From: Chryseobacterium indologenes
GTDB lineage: Bacteria > Bacteroidota > Bacteroidia > Flavobacteriales > Weeksellaceae
Length of the DNA stretch: 64,000 nt
Direction of reading: 5' to 3'
NCBI RefSeq assembly: GCF_002025665.1
Contig: NZ_CP018786.1
Coordinates: forward strand, 2,790,001 to 2,854,000
The notes beneath the pieces were generated by a model that did not search any database, was not told where the DNA came from, and saw only the letters and a list, made by a program, of their open reading frames with translations. Of the stretch, positions 9,571 to 17,433 are shown piece by piece. Position numbers and translations under genes: made by a program. The stretch's first letter is position 1. Each line of letters begins with the position of its first letter.

Positions 9571-10944
9571 TTATTTTAAAACATTCAGGATTTTCTGCAG
9601 CTCTGTATTTCCACTTCCCTGATAATTGTTGATGATAATCGAAAATACATATTTTTTTCCATCTTTTGCAGTGTGATATCCTGCGAAAGATTTGGTATCT
9701 CTCATCGTCCCGCTTTTCATCTTCATTCCATTATCCTGAACCGGGAATCCGTCGTAATAAGCCTCAAACCATGATTGTTTTTTAGCATATAAAAGTGCCT
9801 GTACTTCTGCTTTTGCAGCCACATAATTTTGTGGAGAAAGTCCGCTCCCATCAGCAAAATTGATCATATTAGGATTAATTCCCTTTGATTTCCAGAATTC
9901 TTTCAGATAAGAAACACCGCTTTTGAAACTTGAATTTCCTTTTTTCTCTTTTCCTAATGTTTTAATCAGGGTTTCTCCGTAAAGATTGATACTTTTTCTT
10001 AAAAACCAGTAGACAATTTTATCTAAAGTCGGAGACTGATAAGTAAGGAGAATATTATTTTCCGGAGCGACTAAAACCTGTTTTCCTTCTATTTCAAGTT
10101 GAGAATTTGTTATTGCTTTTCCTGAAAGTTCAATTCCGGCTTCTTTTAACCATTGTTTTACTTCTGTGGCTAATTGTAATGGAGGATTAGGAGTAGAACC
10201 GGAAACGGTAACGGTTTTTCCTGCCGGAAGCATTCCATTAATCAAAGCAACATCAGAATGAGGAGCGGTAAAAATCAGACTTTGATCCGAGTTTCCTCCT
10301 GCTTTAAGATCATTGAGCCACTTTACGCCTTCCAGCGGATAAGAAAACCCTTTAAAATCAGTTCCGTTAATATTGATATCAAACTGGTTTTCTCTCCAGT
10401 TGATTCCCCAGACTCCAGCTCCGTAGTAATTACCAAGATCATCCCAAGGCCACCCTCCCGGAATCGTCTGATGATCAAAATAAGAATCATCAATCACCAG
10501 ATCTCCTGAGATTTTTGTTATTCCTGAGTTTTTAATTGCCTCAATCAGCTTCTTTTTAAAATTTTCAGGTTTATAGCCATCATACCTCCAGCTTCCTAAT
10601 GTAGGATCACCTTTGGAGCTGATGAAAAGATTTCCGTTCAGCGTTCCTCCGGAGATATTTCCGGAATAGCTTGAAGTAGTAGTGAAAGTATAATTTTTCC
10701 CTAAAGCTTCCAATGCAGCACCTGCCGTAAAGATCTTCTGTGTAGAAGCTGTAGAAAGTCCTCTGTTTCCCTGATATTCGTATATAAAACTGCCGTTTTC
10801 ATCTGAAACATAAAATGATAAACTGGAAGAAACTGCTCCAGAAGAATCCATAAGATCCTTTGTTACTTTATCTAATTTTTGGGTTATATTCTGAGCAGTA
10901 ACAATTTGTACAGAAAGTGTGAGAACAGCAAGTGTTTTTTTCAT
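9571..10944 (-). CDS. dacB: D-alanyl-D-alanine carboxypeptidase/endopeptidase (PBP4 type, S13)
   Basis: This 457-aa periplasmic penicillin-binding protein removes terminal D-Ala from, or cuts cross-links in, peptidoglycan stem peptides. It carries a signal peptide (MKKTLAVLTLSVQIVTAQ) and all three active-site motifs: S67-TQ-K70, S318-I-N320 and K410-SGT, plus the S13-specific DGSGLS. The large insertion between the first two motifs is typical of the S13 family and length is normal. It is first gene of a two-gene leftward unit with the histidine kinase. A CAAATATA on the plus strand at 11044-11051 would be a TAnnTTTG box about 95 bases upstream, which is only a weak promoter candidate. Confidence 0.95.
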   Translation of the reverse strand: MKKTLAVLTLSVQIVTAQNITQKLDKVTKDLMDSSGAVSSSLSFYVSDENGSFIYEYQGNRGLSTASTQKIFTAGAALEALGKNYTFTTTSSYSGNISGGTLNGNLFISSKGDPTLGSWRYDGYKPENFKKKLIEAIKNSGITKISGDLVIDDSYFDHQTIPGGWPWDDLGNYYGAGVWGINWRENQFDININGTDFKGFSYPLEGVKWLNDLKAGGNSDQSLIFTAPHSDVALINGMLPAGKTVTVSGSTPNPPLQLATEVKQWLKEAGIELSGKAITNSQLEIEGKQVLVAPENNILLTYQSPTLDKIVYWFLRKSINLYGETLIKTLGKEKKGNSSFKSGVSYLKEFWKSKGINPNMINFADGSGLSPQNYVAAKAEVQALLYAKKQSWFEAYYDGFPVQDNGMKMKSGTMRDTKSFAGYHTAKDGKKYVFSIIINNYQGSGNTELQKILNVLK

Positions 10945-11052
10945 TGAATTGTTGTTTTGATCTAAGCAAATAGTTTCAAATACAGTTCACAACAATAGTA
11001 ATGTTACCTGTAGCTGAATCTTTTGCCTACATTTAATTCTAATCAAATATAG

Positions 11053-11904
11053 TTAAAATAAAAGCTTTTTATACTCAATGAGGTCATCGGAAGTGAAAAG
11101 AATCTGATGGTCAGGAGATTTTTCAAATGAACGATCATGTTTGAAATATTTCTCATAATCATCTTCATCTATGGAAATATCCATCTGGCATTCTTTGATA
11201 TAATTTGATTTTTCTCCGTAGTCCTGAATAAAATATCCGGAATCATTCCAGGGTTCATGATGACAGCGTAAACAGTTTTTTTGGTAAACTGCTTTATGAC
11301 CACATACTTCACAATCCTGTAAGTTTTGAAACAATACCGAAATCTCATGCTGGTTTTCTTCCGAAAAAAGGGAAAGAGGAATTGTTTTCAGAAGCAGATA
11401 ATAATTCGGTTCCTGCCATGAAAAATACACCGACTCCGTTTTATTTATAAAAAGCCATAGCCTTTGAAGGTCATATTCTACCTCAGCTTTAACAATATTT
11501 TTAATATTCAGAACAGTCTCATTGCTTCTTTTGATATTCTGTTTGTCATCAATTTCAATAACAGGTTGCTGCTCCAGAAAGTGATTCAGACACAATGTTG
11601 TCTGCCATGAACCAATTGTTCTTAATTTACCTTCTTCTCCACAGATCTCACACGTCTTGACAGACAACTCTGAATATTTTTCTTTGATTTTTTTTAGTTG
11701 GGCATTAAGTGTTTCATCTTCAGAATAGGTGTAGCATCTCAATTCTCCAAACTTTTCCTTTCCAAAGACACGATGTTCCATGTTCCAGCCCGCTGCAGCA
11801 AATTCATACAGCAATTTCCGGATAAGATCACTCCATCCGGTACTGTTCACTGAAAAATTAGTCAGATTACGCTCTATAAAAAGGTTTATTTCTTCTTTGT
11901 TCAT
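11053..11904 (-). CDS. Uncharacterised protein with two zinc-ribbon-like Cys clusters
   Basis: This 283-aa cytoplasmic protein is not one I recognise. It has a CEICGEEGKLRTIG...TLCLNHF cluster (about residues 85-115) and a second one, CEVCGHKAVYQKNCLRCHHEP (about 195-215); both look like zinc-binding knuckles. The rest is acidic and rich in aromatic residues. Its ATG overlaps the pepE stop by one base (TAATG on the minus strand), so translation is probably coupled to pepE. The two Cys clusters suggest a structural metal site and possibly nucleic acid or protein binding. No enzyme motif is visible. Confidence 0.85.
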   Translation of the reverse strand: MNKEEINLFIERNLTNFSVNSTGWSDLIRKLLYEFAAAGWNMEHRVFGKEKFGELRCYTYSEDETLNAQLKKIKEKYSELSVKTCEICGEEGKLRTIGSWQTTLCLNHFLEQQPVIEIDDKQNIKRSNETVLNIKNIVKAEVEYDLQRLWLFINKTESVYFSWQEPNYYLLLKTIPLSLFSEENQHEISVLFQNLQDCEVCGHKAVYQKNCLRCHHEPWNDSGYFIQDYGEKSNYIKECQMDISIDEDDYEKYFKHDRSFEKSPDHQILFTSDDLIEYKKLLF

Positions 11905-12596
11905 TAAAGGCTGCTTCCTGATTCTATTTCGTAAGGCTCTTTCCCTTTTTCAAAAATTCTTGTCAGTTCACTTCCTTCCACTGTTATTGATTCTCCCGTT
12001 CTCCTAATCCAGTTTCCTTCTCTAAGACCAACTACTTTGATATCATTTTGAGTAAGGAATTCCTGAATACGGGTTTCTCTGGTTTCTCCATTATGTTTCA
12101 AATCCGGATTAGGGTCAAGGTAATGGGGATTGAGATTAAAAGGAACCAATCCCATACAATCGAAACTTGGCGGATATACAATCGGCATATCATTCGTAGT
12201 TTTCATATTCTGACCTCCGATATTACTTCCTGCACTACATCCAAGATAAGCTTTTCCTTCAGATACATTTTCTTTCAGAGCAGACATCAGCCCTTCTTCA
12301 TGTAAAGTTTTAACCAATAAAAAAGTATTTCCTCCTCCGGTAAAGAACCCTTTTGCCTGATGAATGGCTTCTTTTTTATCTTCAAATTCATGAAGCCCTT
12401 TTACTTTTATATTGATGGTTTCAAAGAAAGAACGTGCTTTAGTCGTATAATCATCATGGGAAATTCCGCCTGGTCTTGCGAAAGGGATAAACACAATTTC
12501 GTCAATTCCTTTATAGAGTTGGATTAATTCTTCTCTTAAGTATTCCAGATATTCTCCACCAAAAAGTGTGGATGTTGAAGCTAATATAATGTTCAT
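11904..12596 (-). CDS. pepE: Dipeptidase E-like serine peptidase (S51)
   Basis: This 230-aa protein matches the alpha-aspartyl dipeptidase family S51, whose Salmonella member is 229 aa and hydrolyses Asp-X dipeptides. The nucleophile elbow is LGCSAGSN with Ser121 (Ser120 in the Salmonella enzyme); FIPFARPGG and FTGGGNTF are also family features, and the downstream NLNPHYLDP region carries the candidate His. It has no signal peptide and is cytoplasmic. It has a well-formed promoter (12634-12663) and overlaps the downstream zinc-ribbon gene by one base, forming a two-gene operon. Confidence 0.93.
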   Translation of the reverse strand: MNIILASTSTLFGGEYLEYLREELIQLYKGIDEIVFIPFARPGGISHDDYTTKARSFFETINIKVKGLHEFEDKKEAIHQAKGFFTGGGNTFLLVKTLHEEGLMSALKENVSEGKAYLGCSAGSNIGGQNMKTTNDMPIVYPPSFDCMGLVPFNLNPHYLDPNPDLKHNGETRETRIQEFLTQNDIKVVGLREGNWIRRTGESITVEGSELTRIFEKGKEPYEIESGSSL

Positions 12597-12633
12597 ATGG
12601 TGAAATTATAGGTATTAATAAAAAAATGAATTA

Positions 12634-12663
12634 CAAAGATAGCTTCAAAGATGAACGAATCAA
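12634..12663 (-). promoter_or_regulatory. Complete Bacteroidetes-type promoter of pepE
   Basis: On the minus strand, TTG (12663-12661) is followed after 19 bases by TATCTTTG (12641-12634). Both elements and the spacing fit the -33/-7 consensus. The start codon is 38 bases further on. Confidence 0.7.
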
Positions 12664-12785
12664 AAATTAAACTAAAAAAAACACGAATCCCGTTAATATT
12701 TTCTAAAAAAACTTAAAGCCTCTAAAATTTTAGATTTTGTGGAATTATTATTGAATTTTAGATTTCGAATTTAAAATATAAGATT

Positions 12786-13328
12786 ATGAAAATGAGTAAA
12801 ATTAATAGTAGAAGCCTATTTTTAGGATTAATACTAGCAGGAAGTGTAAGTCTTGTAAACGCACAAACGACTCAGCCGGAAACTTCGGCATCAACGAGTC
12901 AAACCACTAATCCAACTATTGAGGGTCTTAAAAAACAGATTGCAGCCAATCCAAAAGATGCAGAATCATTAGCAAAACTGGCGAATGCTTATCAGGAAGC
13001 TTCAGACTGGCCCAATGCCATTGATACCTGGAAGAAAATATCTGTTTTATTACCAGACTGGGCTCCATCTTATTACAGCCAGGCCTATGCCTATCAGTCT
13101 GCAAAAGATGATGCCAATGCAAAAATTGCTTACGAAAAGTATATTGCAACAGTAAAACCTGAAGAAGTAGAGCAAAATAAGAAGAATCTGGCATACGCTT
13201 ATTTCTATCTTGCCTTTACAGAACAGCAAACTGATCCTAATAAAGCAAAAGAACACATTGCAAAATCCATACAGTATGACCCAACCAATGAGGATGCTGT
13301 AAAGCTTAGCAAAACATTAAATTCTTAG
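12786..13328 (+). CDS. Exported TPR-repeat protein
   Basis: This 180-aa protein starts with a signal peptide (LFLGLILAGSVSLVNAQ) and a Thr/Ser-rich linker, then about three tetratricopeptide repeats (for example PKDAESLAKLANAYQEASDWPNAIDTWKK). TPR domains bind other proteins; the partner is unknown. Two ATGs six bases apart (12786 and 12792) could start translation; the first is used here. It is a single-gene unit with a strong bidirectional terminator. Confidence 0.88.
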   Translation: MKMSKINSRSLFLGLILAGSVSLVNAQTTQPETSASTSQTTNPTIEGLKKQIAANPKDAESLAKLANAYQEASDWPNAIDTWKKISVLLPDWAPSYYSQAYAYQSAKDDANAKIAYEKYIATVKPEEVEQNKKNLAYAYFYLAFTEQQTDPNKAKEHIAKSIQYDPTNEDAVKLSKTLNS

Positions 13329-13334
13329 TAAATA

Positions 13335-13370
13335 AAAAAGACCGGAAAAATTTTCCGGTCTTTTTGTTTT
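13335..13370. terminator. Bidirectional terminator
   Basis: Fifteen-bp stem AAAAAGACCGGAAAA / TTTTCCGGTCTTTTT, with A and T tracts on both sides. It serves the TPR gene and the convergent YdeI-like gene. Confidence 0.9.
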
Positions 13371-13451
13371 TAATTATAAATGATAAACATGTTTAATTTA
13401 TCACTTGTTTATTCATTCTTTATAATTTGATCTCTTGATTCCTGGTTTACG

Positions 13452-13940
13452 CTACTCAATCTTTTTTCCGAAAAAATCTGTTTCACCATGCAGATGTCTG
13501 ATAATTTTATCAATGTTTCTCTGAATACTGGCTTCGGTCTTTAAATTATTGATATACCGGATCAGCTCATGTCTTCTTGAAGGAATCAGGTTTTCGAAAT
13601 TTGCTGTTGCCACAGCACTTTCTTTAATTGCTTTTTCTAATTGAGGATGGATAGAAATACTTCTGTCAGAATCATCGTATTCCAGAACAACTTCAATAAC
13701 TTCTCCTATTCTTTTCGGAGAGTTTTTCAGCATTATCAGGTTCACATACAGCCTCCATTCTCCCAGATATTTCATCAGGTTTTGTTTAAACTCTTTCCCG
13801 TTCACAGTTCCTTTTACAGCAATGGGGCTTTTATTTCTCCCTGATTCATTAAAAATTTCTTCCAGAATTTCTTCAGGAATAAAAACAAAAGGATTGATTC
13901 CTATAATTTCCAATGTGGCGGTGAAGCTGTTGTTTTTCAT
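13452..13940 (-). CDS. YdeI/OmpD-associated family protein with DUF1905
   Basis: This 162-aa protein combines an N-terminal DUF1905 barrel (SFTATLEIIGINPFVFIPEE ... VKGTVNGKEF) with a C-terminal YdeI/OmdA segment (SRRHELIRYINNLKTEASIQRNI). The biochemical role of the family is not established; some relatives are annotated as bacteriocin-protection proteins. A TAATTTTG box lies upstream on the same strand. Length and both halves are intact. Confidence 0.88.
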   Translation of the reverse strand: MKNNSFTATLEIIGINPFVFIPEEILEEIFNESGRNKSPIAVKGTVNGKEFKQNLMKYLGEWRLYVNLIMLKNSPKRIGEVIEVVLEYDDSDRSISIHPQLEKAIKESAVATANFENLIPSRRHELIRYINNLKTEASIQRNIDKIIRHLHGETDFFGKKIE

Positions 13941-13967
13941 GGATGGCAGATTTAGTTAGGCTAGAAA

Positions 13968-13975
13968 CAAAATTA
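13968..13975 (-). promoter_or_regulatory. -7 promoter box (TAATTTTG) of the YdeI-like gene
   Basis: Exact TAnnTTTG on the minus strand, 27 bases before the start codon. A TTG lies 17 bases further upstream, slightly closer than the usual spacing. Confidence 0.45.
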
Positions 13976-14009
13976 ACTATTTGGGTTAACATCAACATAT
14001 TTTTTTTTC

Positions 14010-14110
14010 CTCTATAGCCTTCCTACTCTAAAACCCTCCTACACTCAAACTCATTTACTCTAAATCCCATCCCTCGTAACTCAAAATTCATACCTCAGAA
14101 CCCAATTAAT
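14010..14110. repeat. G-poor degenerate repeat tract (CTCAAA/CTCTAAA-like units)
   Basis: The plus strand has almost no G and consists of related short units such as ACTCTAAAACC, ACTCAAACTC, ACTCTAAATC, AACTCAAAATTCA and CTCAGAACCC. Its complement contains TGAATTTTGAGT, which resembles TGAATTATGAGT at 32297-32308 and TGAATTACGAGT near 60308-60319. It therefore looks like a copy of the dispersed short repeat described at those sites. It sits just upstream of the talC promoter. Confidence 0.55.
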
Positions 14111-14114
14111 TCCC

Positions 14115-14122
14115 TATCTTTG
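14115..14122 (+). promoter_or_regulatory. -7 promoter box (TATCTTTG) of the aldolase gene
   Basis: Exact TAnnTTTG match 23 bases before the ATG at 14146. Confidence 0.6.
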
Positions 14123-14145
14123 TATCAATAAATCTATTTATCAAA

Positions 14146-14799
14146 ATGAAATTTTTTATTGACACAGCTAATTTAGAACAAATCAAAGAAGCAAGAGATC
14201 TTGGGATCTTAGATGGTGTAACTACCAATCCTTCATTAATGGCAAAAGAAGGAATTCAGGGAGCTGAAGCGATCAAAAACCATTATAAAACGATCTGCGA
14301 ACTTGTAGACGGAGATATTTCTGCAGAAGTTCTTTCTACAACGTATGAAGAAATGATTAAAGAAGGAGACGAATTGGCTGCTATTCACCCAAATATCGTT
14401 GTTAAAATTCCGATGATCAAAGACGGAATCAAAGCTTTAAAATATTTTTCTGATAAAGGAATCAAAACAAACTGTACTTTGATCTTCTCTCCGGGACAGG
14501 CTCTTTTGGCAGCAAAAGCAGGAGCAACTTATGTTTCTCCATTTCTAGGAAGATTAGATGATATTTCTACAGACGGTCTTAACCTTATCCAGGAGATCAG
14601 ATTAATTTTCGATAACTATATGTTCGAAACTGAAATCTTAGCAGCTTCTATCCGTCACTCAATGCACATTATCGACTGTGCTAAAATCGGAGCAGATGTT
14701 ATCACGTCTCCACTTCCTCCGATCTTGAGCTTATTGAAGCACCCGTTAACAGACAGCGGATTGGCTCAGTTTATTGCAGATTCTCAGAAATTAGCATAA
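14146..14799 (+). CDS. fsa: Fructose-6-phosphate aldolase / short transaldolase
   Basis: This 217-aa TIM-barrel enzyme belongs to the small transaldolase (TalC/FSA) family. The Schiff-base lysine is Lys87 in NIVVKIPM, and [11 protein letters not shown] and [13 protein letters not shown] are family signatures. Members either transfer a dihydroxyacetone unit in the pentose phosphate pathway or cleave fructose-6-phosphate; sequence alone does not decide which, and short transaldolases often fill the transaldolase role when no long form is present. It is a single-gene unit with a promoter box and a strong terminator. Codon use (many AAA, GAA, ATC) suggests good expression. Confidence 0.95.
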   Translation: MKFFIDTANLEQIKEARDLGILDGVTTNPSLMAKEGIQGAEAIKNHYKTICELVDGDISAEVLSTTYEEMIKEGDELAAIHPNIVVKIPMIKDGIKALKYFSDKGIKTNCTLIFSPGQALLAAKAGATYVSPFLGRLDDISTDGLNLIQEIRLIFDNYMFETEILAASIRHSMHIIDCAKIGADVITSPLPPILSLLKHPLTDSGLAQFIADSQKLA

Positions 14800-14821
14800 T
14801 CACTGATCCTTATTCAGATAT

Positions 14822-14856
14822 AAAAAATCCCGGAATGTTATTCCGGGATTTTTTTA
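14822..14856. terminator. Bidirectional terminator
   Basis: AAAAAATCCCGGAAT / ATTCCGGGATTTTTT stem with a 3-base loop. It serves the aldolase gene and the convergent GLPGLI gene. Confidence 0.9.
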
Positions 14857-14869
14857 TAATGTTTTAAGT

Positions 14870-15730
14870 TTATTTCAGCAGATCCAGTTCAAGAATATTA
14901 TTCTGTTTTTTAATATTGGCTTTGGCCATCGCTTCCTGATCTCTGCTTGCCTGTACCGGGTCCAGTATTTTTCCTGTACTGTCTCTCATCTCAATGATGG
15001 TGCCCTGTGCCAGCATTTGTTTTTGACTCTTCATAGGATCCTGGCGGTAATCATTAAAAGCTTTTTTAAATTTGGCTTCGTTAAGTGTGATAAGAGTATG
15101 ATAACGTTCTTTATCTTTGGTACTTTTCCATTCATATCCAGCCGGAAGTTTCTGGCTGCCTTTTAATTCGAATGAATGAGAATGGGTATTATCTTCCACT
15201 TTTACAATTAATCCCGGAAGTCCATAAAATTTGTAGGGCCCATCCTGAATGGGAAGATCTGTAGTGAACCATGCCGTCCATTTTCTACCAGCAAAATCAC
15301 AAACAGCTTTCTGTGTATTAAATTCTCCTATTTTTTCTTTTTCAGGAAGAATCTTCCAGTTCTGCTTTCTCTTTTCCTCTACCTGGTATTCATCAGAACC
15401 CAGAGTAGTAAAGAAGTTGGTAGAATAGTCAGGATACATTTTTTCAATGTTGTAGCGTATTTTGCCTTTAAACTTAAAGTTTCCGAGGTTAATGTTTAAG
15501 CTTTGAGTATCTTTTTCAGTGATAGCTCTCATCGTGGAGTCGGACTGAAAATAATCTTTACTGTAAAATTTGGATCCCTTGGAAGCTACTTCAAGGTACA
15601 TAGTTTCACTTAGCTCTTTATCTCTCGCTGTAGAGTCTGTGATAAATTTGTACTCGTAGATAAATCTTTGATTCTGTGCATTAGTCATTACAGCCAATAT
15701 AAGGCTGAAGAGAATGATCATTTTTTTCAT
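14870..15730 (-). CDS. Exported GLPGLI family protein
   Basis: This 286-aa protein has a signal peptide (MKKMIILFSLILAVMTNAQ) and the family hallmark YKFYGLPGLIVKVED in its middle, plus the preceding WTAWFTTDLPIQDGP. GLPGLI proteins (the family is defined by this motif) are common in Bacteroidetes, often in several copies, and their function is unknown. A second member lies 750 bases upstream at 16478-17368 with about the same architecture. The gene is only 19 bases downstream of the acetyltransferase gene and is probably co-transcribed with it. Confidence 0.92.
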   Translation of the reverse strand: MKKMIILFSLILAVMTNAQNQRFIYEYKFITDSTARDKELSETMYLEVASKGSKFYSKDYFQSDSTMRAITEKDTQSLNINLGNFKFKGKIRYNIEKMYPDYSTNFFTTLGSDEYQVEEKRKQNWKILPEKEKIGEFNTQKAVCDFAGRKWTAWFTTDLPIQDGPYKFYGLPGLIVKVEDNTHSHSFELKGSQKLPAGYEWKSTKDKERYHTLITLNEAKFKKAFNDYRQDPMKSQKQMLAQGTIIEMRDSTGKILDPVQASRDQEAMAKANIKKQNNILELDLLK

Positions 15731-15749
15731 GGTTAGTTTACTATATTTT

Positions 15750-16316
15750 TTAGTTTTTTTCTGTTATAAATTTAACAACCTTACACGGATTTCCCACAGC
15801 TACTGCATTGTCCGGAATATCTTTTGTGACAACACTTCCCGCTCCAATCACCGAATTATTTCCGATAGAAACACCCGGAAGTACAATCACATTTCCTCCC
15901 AACCATACATTATCACCAACTTTGATCGGATGTGCATATTCCAGCCCTTCATTCCTTTGCTGTACATCAAGCGGATGGCCTGCTGTATAAAAACTGCAAT
16001 TGGGCCCGATAAACACGTTATCACCAAACTTTACTTTAGCACAGTCCAGAATAACAAGGTTATGATTGGCATAGAAATTCTCCCCTACTTTTATATTATA
16101 TCCATAGTCGCACCAGAAATTGGGTTCTATACAGATATTTTCTTTTATACTACCAATAATCTTTCTGAGCAGTCTGTATCTGTTTTCTGTATCTGAGTTT
16201 TTCAGACCATTATATTCCTGACACAGATCTTTGCAGGCAATACGTTCCTGAATCAGTTCTTTGTCATAATTGGCATTATATAAAAGCCCGGCTGCACATT
16301 TTTCCTTTTCTGTCAT
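15750..16316 (-). CDS. Maltose O-acetyltransferase-like sugar acetyltransferase
   Basis: This 188-aa left-handed beta-helix acetyltransferase matches the Maa/NodL group, which moves acetyl from acetyl-CoA to a sugar hydroxyl. The N-terminal Mac domain (MTEKEKCAAGLLYNANYD) is followed by hexapeptide repeats (IKVGENFYANHN, VKFGDNVFIGPN, IKVGDNVWLGGN, SIGNNSVIGAGSVV) and the catalytic His in YTAGHPLD. It is cytoplasmic. It lies between two GLPGLI genes on the same strand, and 161 bases with a terminator separate it from the upstream one. The acceptor sugar cannot be told. Confidence 0.93.
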   Translation of the reverse strand: MTEKEKCAAGLLYNANYDKELIQERIACKDLCQEYNGLKNSDTENRYRLLRKIIGSIKENICIEPNFWCDYGYNIKVGENFYANHNLVILDCAKVKFGDNVFIGPNCSFYTAGHPLDVQQRNEGLEYAHPIKVGDNVWLGGNVIVLPGVSIGNNSVIGAGSVVTKDIPDNAVAVGNPCKVVKFITEKN

Positions 16317-16429
16317 GAGATATAACGTTGGTTGCTATTACTTATTGTTCATTGAAGATACTAAATATATCATAACATGATGAATTGATATTTATCACAC
16401 TTTTTCTTAATGTCTTTTGTTAAAATAAA

Positions 16430-16456
16430 AACAGGATGACAAAATGCCATCCTGCA
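16430..16456 (-). terminator. Terminator of the second GLPGLI gene
   Basis: Read on the minus strand, CAGGATG / CATCCTG forms a stem around a 9-base loop and is followed by a T-rich run. Confidence 0.75.
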
Positions 16457-16477
16457 GATATTAGAAAATATATAATT

Positions 16478-17368
16478 TTACTTGAACAAATCCGGTTCTA
16501 TTTTATTGTTATTTTTTAATTGATCTTCTTTTGCTCTTTTTTCAATATTCCTGTACATTTCATTCATATCAATGCTTTTACCATCCTGATTTTTCATATT
16601 TACAACAGCTCCTGCCGGAAGAGTACTCATGGTTTGCTTCATATCTTTTGTAGGATCAACAAGATAATCTTTCCAGGCTTTTTTAAACTGCTTTTTGCTG
16701 ATCTCTATTTCTTTACCCCCCAAACCTATTGTAGTGAGGCCAGGTATTTGAATATCTTCCTGCGATGCAGCTTCTGTTTTCTTATTCCCGATCAGGGTCA
16801 TTATATGTGAGCCTGTGGTATCCTCAATTTTAACAATAAGTCCCGGCAATCCATAGAATTTATAAGGACCATCCTGAAAAGGAATATCTGTAGAAAACCA
16901 TGCTACCCAACTTCTCCCTCCATAATTGGTGGTTGCTTTTTGCGTATTATACTCTCCGATTTTCTGCTTTTCAGGAAGTATTTTCCATTCAGGTTTTTGA
17001 TCTTCCGGCATCTTATAGCTGGTATTCCCAATGTTTTCTGAGAATGAAACACTGTAATCCGGATACTTTTTTGTAACCGTTGAAGAAATTGTTCCCGGTT
17101 TTATATTTCTTTTGATATTAATACTGCCTCCGAATCCTCCTTTCATCTGCTTTGCAATATCTGCTTTTGTTGCAGAATCTGAAACAAATTTTTCTCGGCT
17201 GTAATATTTAGACCCATTTTTATCAATGTCCAGAAACATTACATCATTTTTCACATCTGCTTTATTAGTAGAATCAGATATATATTTATAGTCATAGAAA
17301 AACCTGTTGACTTGAGCGTTGGCAAACACTCCTAAAAATACCAGTAAAATCAAATATTTTTTTCCCAT
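16478..17368 (-). CDS. Exported GLPGLI family protein (second copy)
   Basis: This 296-aa protein starts with a signal peptide (YLILLVFLGVFANAQ) and has WVAWFSTDIPFQDGP followed by YKFYGLPGLIVKIED, as in the paralogue at 14870-15730. The two copies share the order of segments (FYDYKYISDSTNK near the N-terminus, WKILPEKQKIGEYNTQKA in the middle), so they probably arose by tandem duplication that was later interrupted by the acetyltransferase gene. Function is unknown. Terminators on both sides suggest a monocistronic gene. Confidence 0.92.
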   Translation of the reverse strand: MGKKYLILLVFLGVFANAQVNRFFYDYKYISDSTNKADVKNDVMFLDIDKNGSKYYSREKFVSDSATKADIAKQMKGGFGGSINIKRNIKPGTISSTVTKKYPDYSVSFSENIGNTSYKMPEDQKPEWKILPEKQKIGEYNTQKATTNYGGRSWVAWFSTDIPFQDGPYKFYGLPGLIVKIEDTTGSHIMTLIGNKKTEAASQEDIQIPGLTTIGLGGKEIEISKKQFKKAWKDYLVDPTKDMKQTMSTLPAGAVVNMKNQDGKSIDMNEMYRNIEKRAKEDQLKNNNKIEPDLFK

Positions 17369-17387
17369 AGTGTATGTTTAATTGTAT

Positions 17388-17424
17388 TAAAAAAGGCTTT
17401 GCCAATCTGAAACAGACAAAGCCT
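17388..17424 (-). terminator. Terminator of the blaI-blaR1-like operon
   Basis: AGGCTTTG / CAAAGCCT stem with a 15-base loop. On the minus strand it is followed by TTTTTT. It lies between the blaR1-like stop and the GLPGLI start. Confidence 0.75.
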
Positions 17425-17433
17425 GATGGAACT

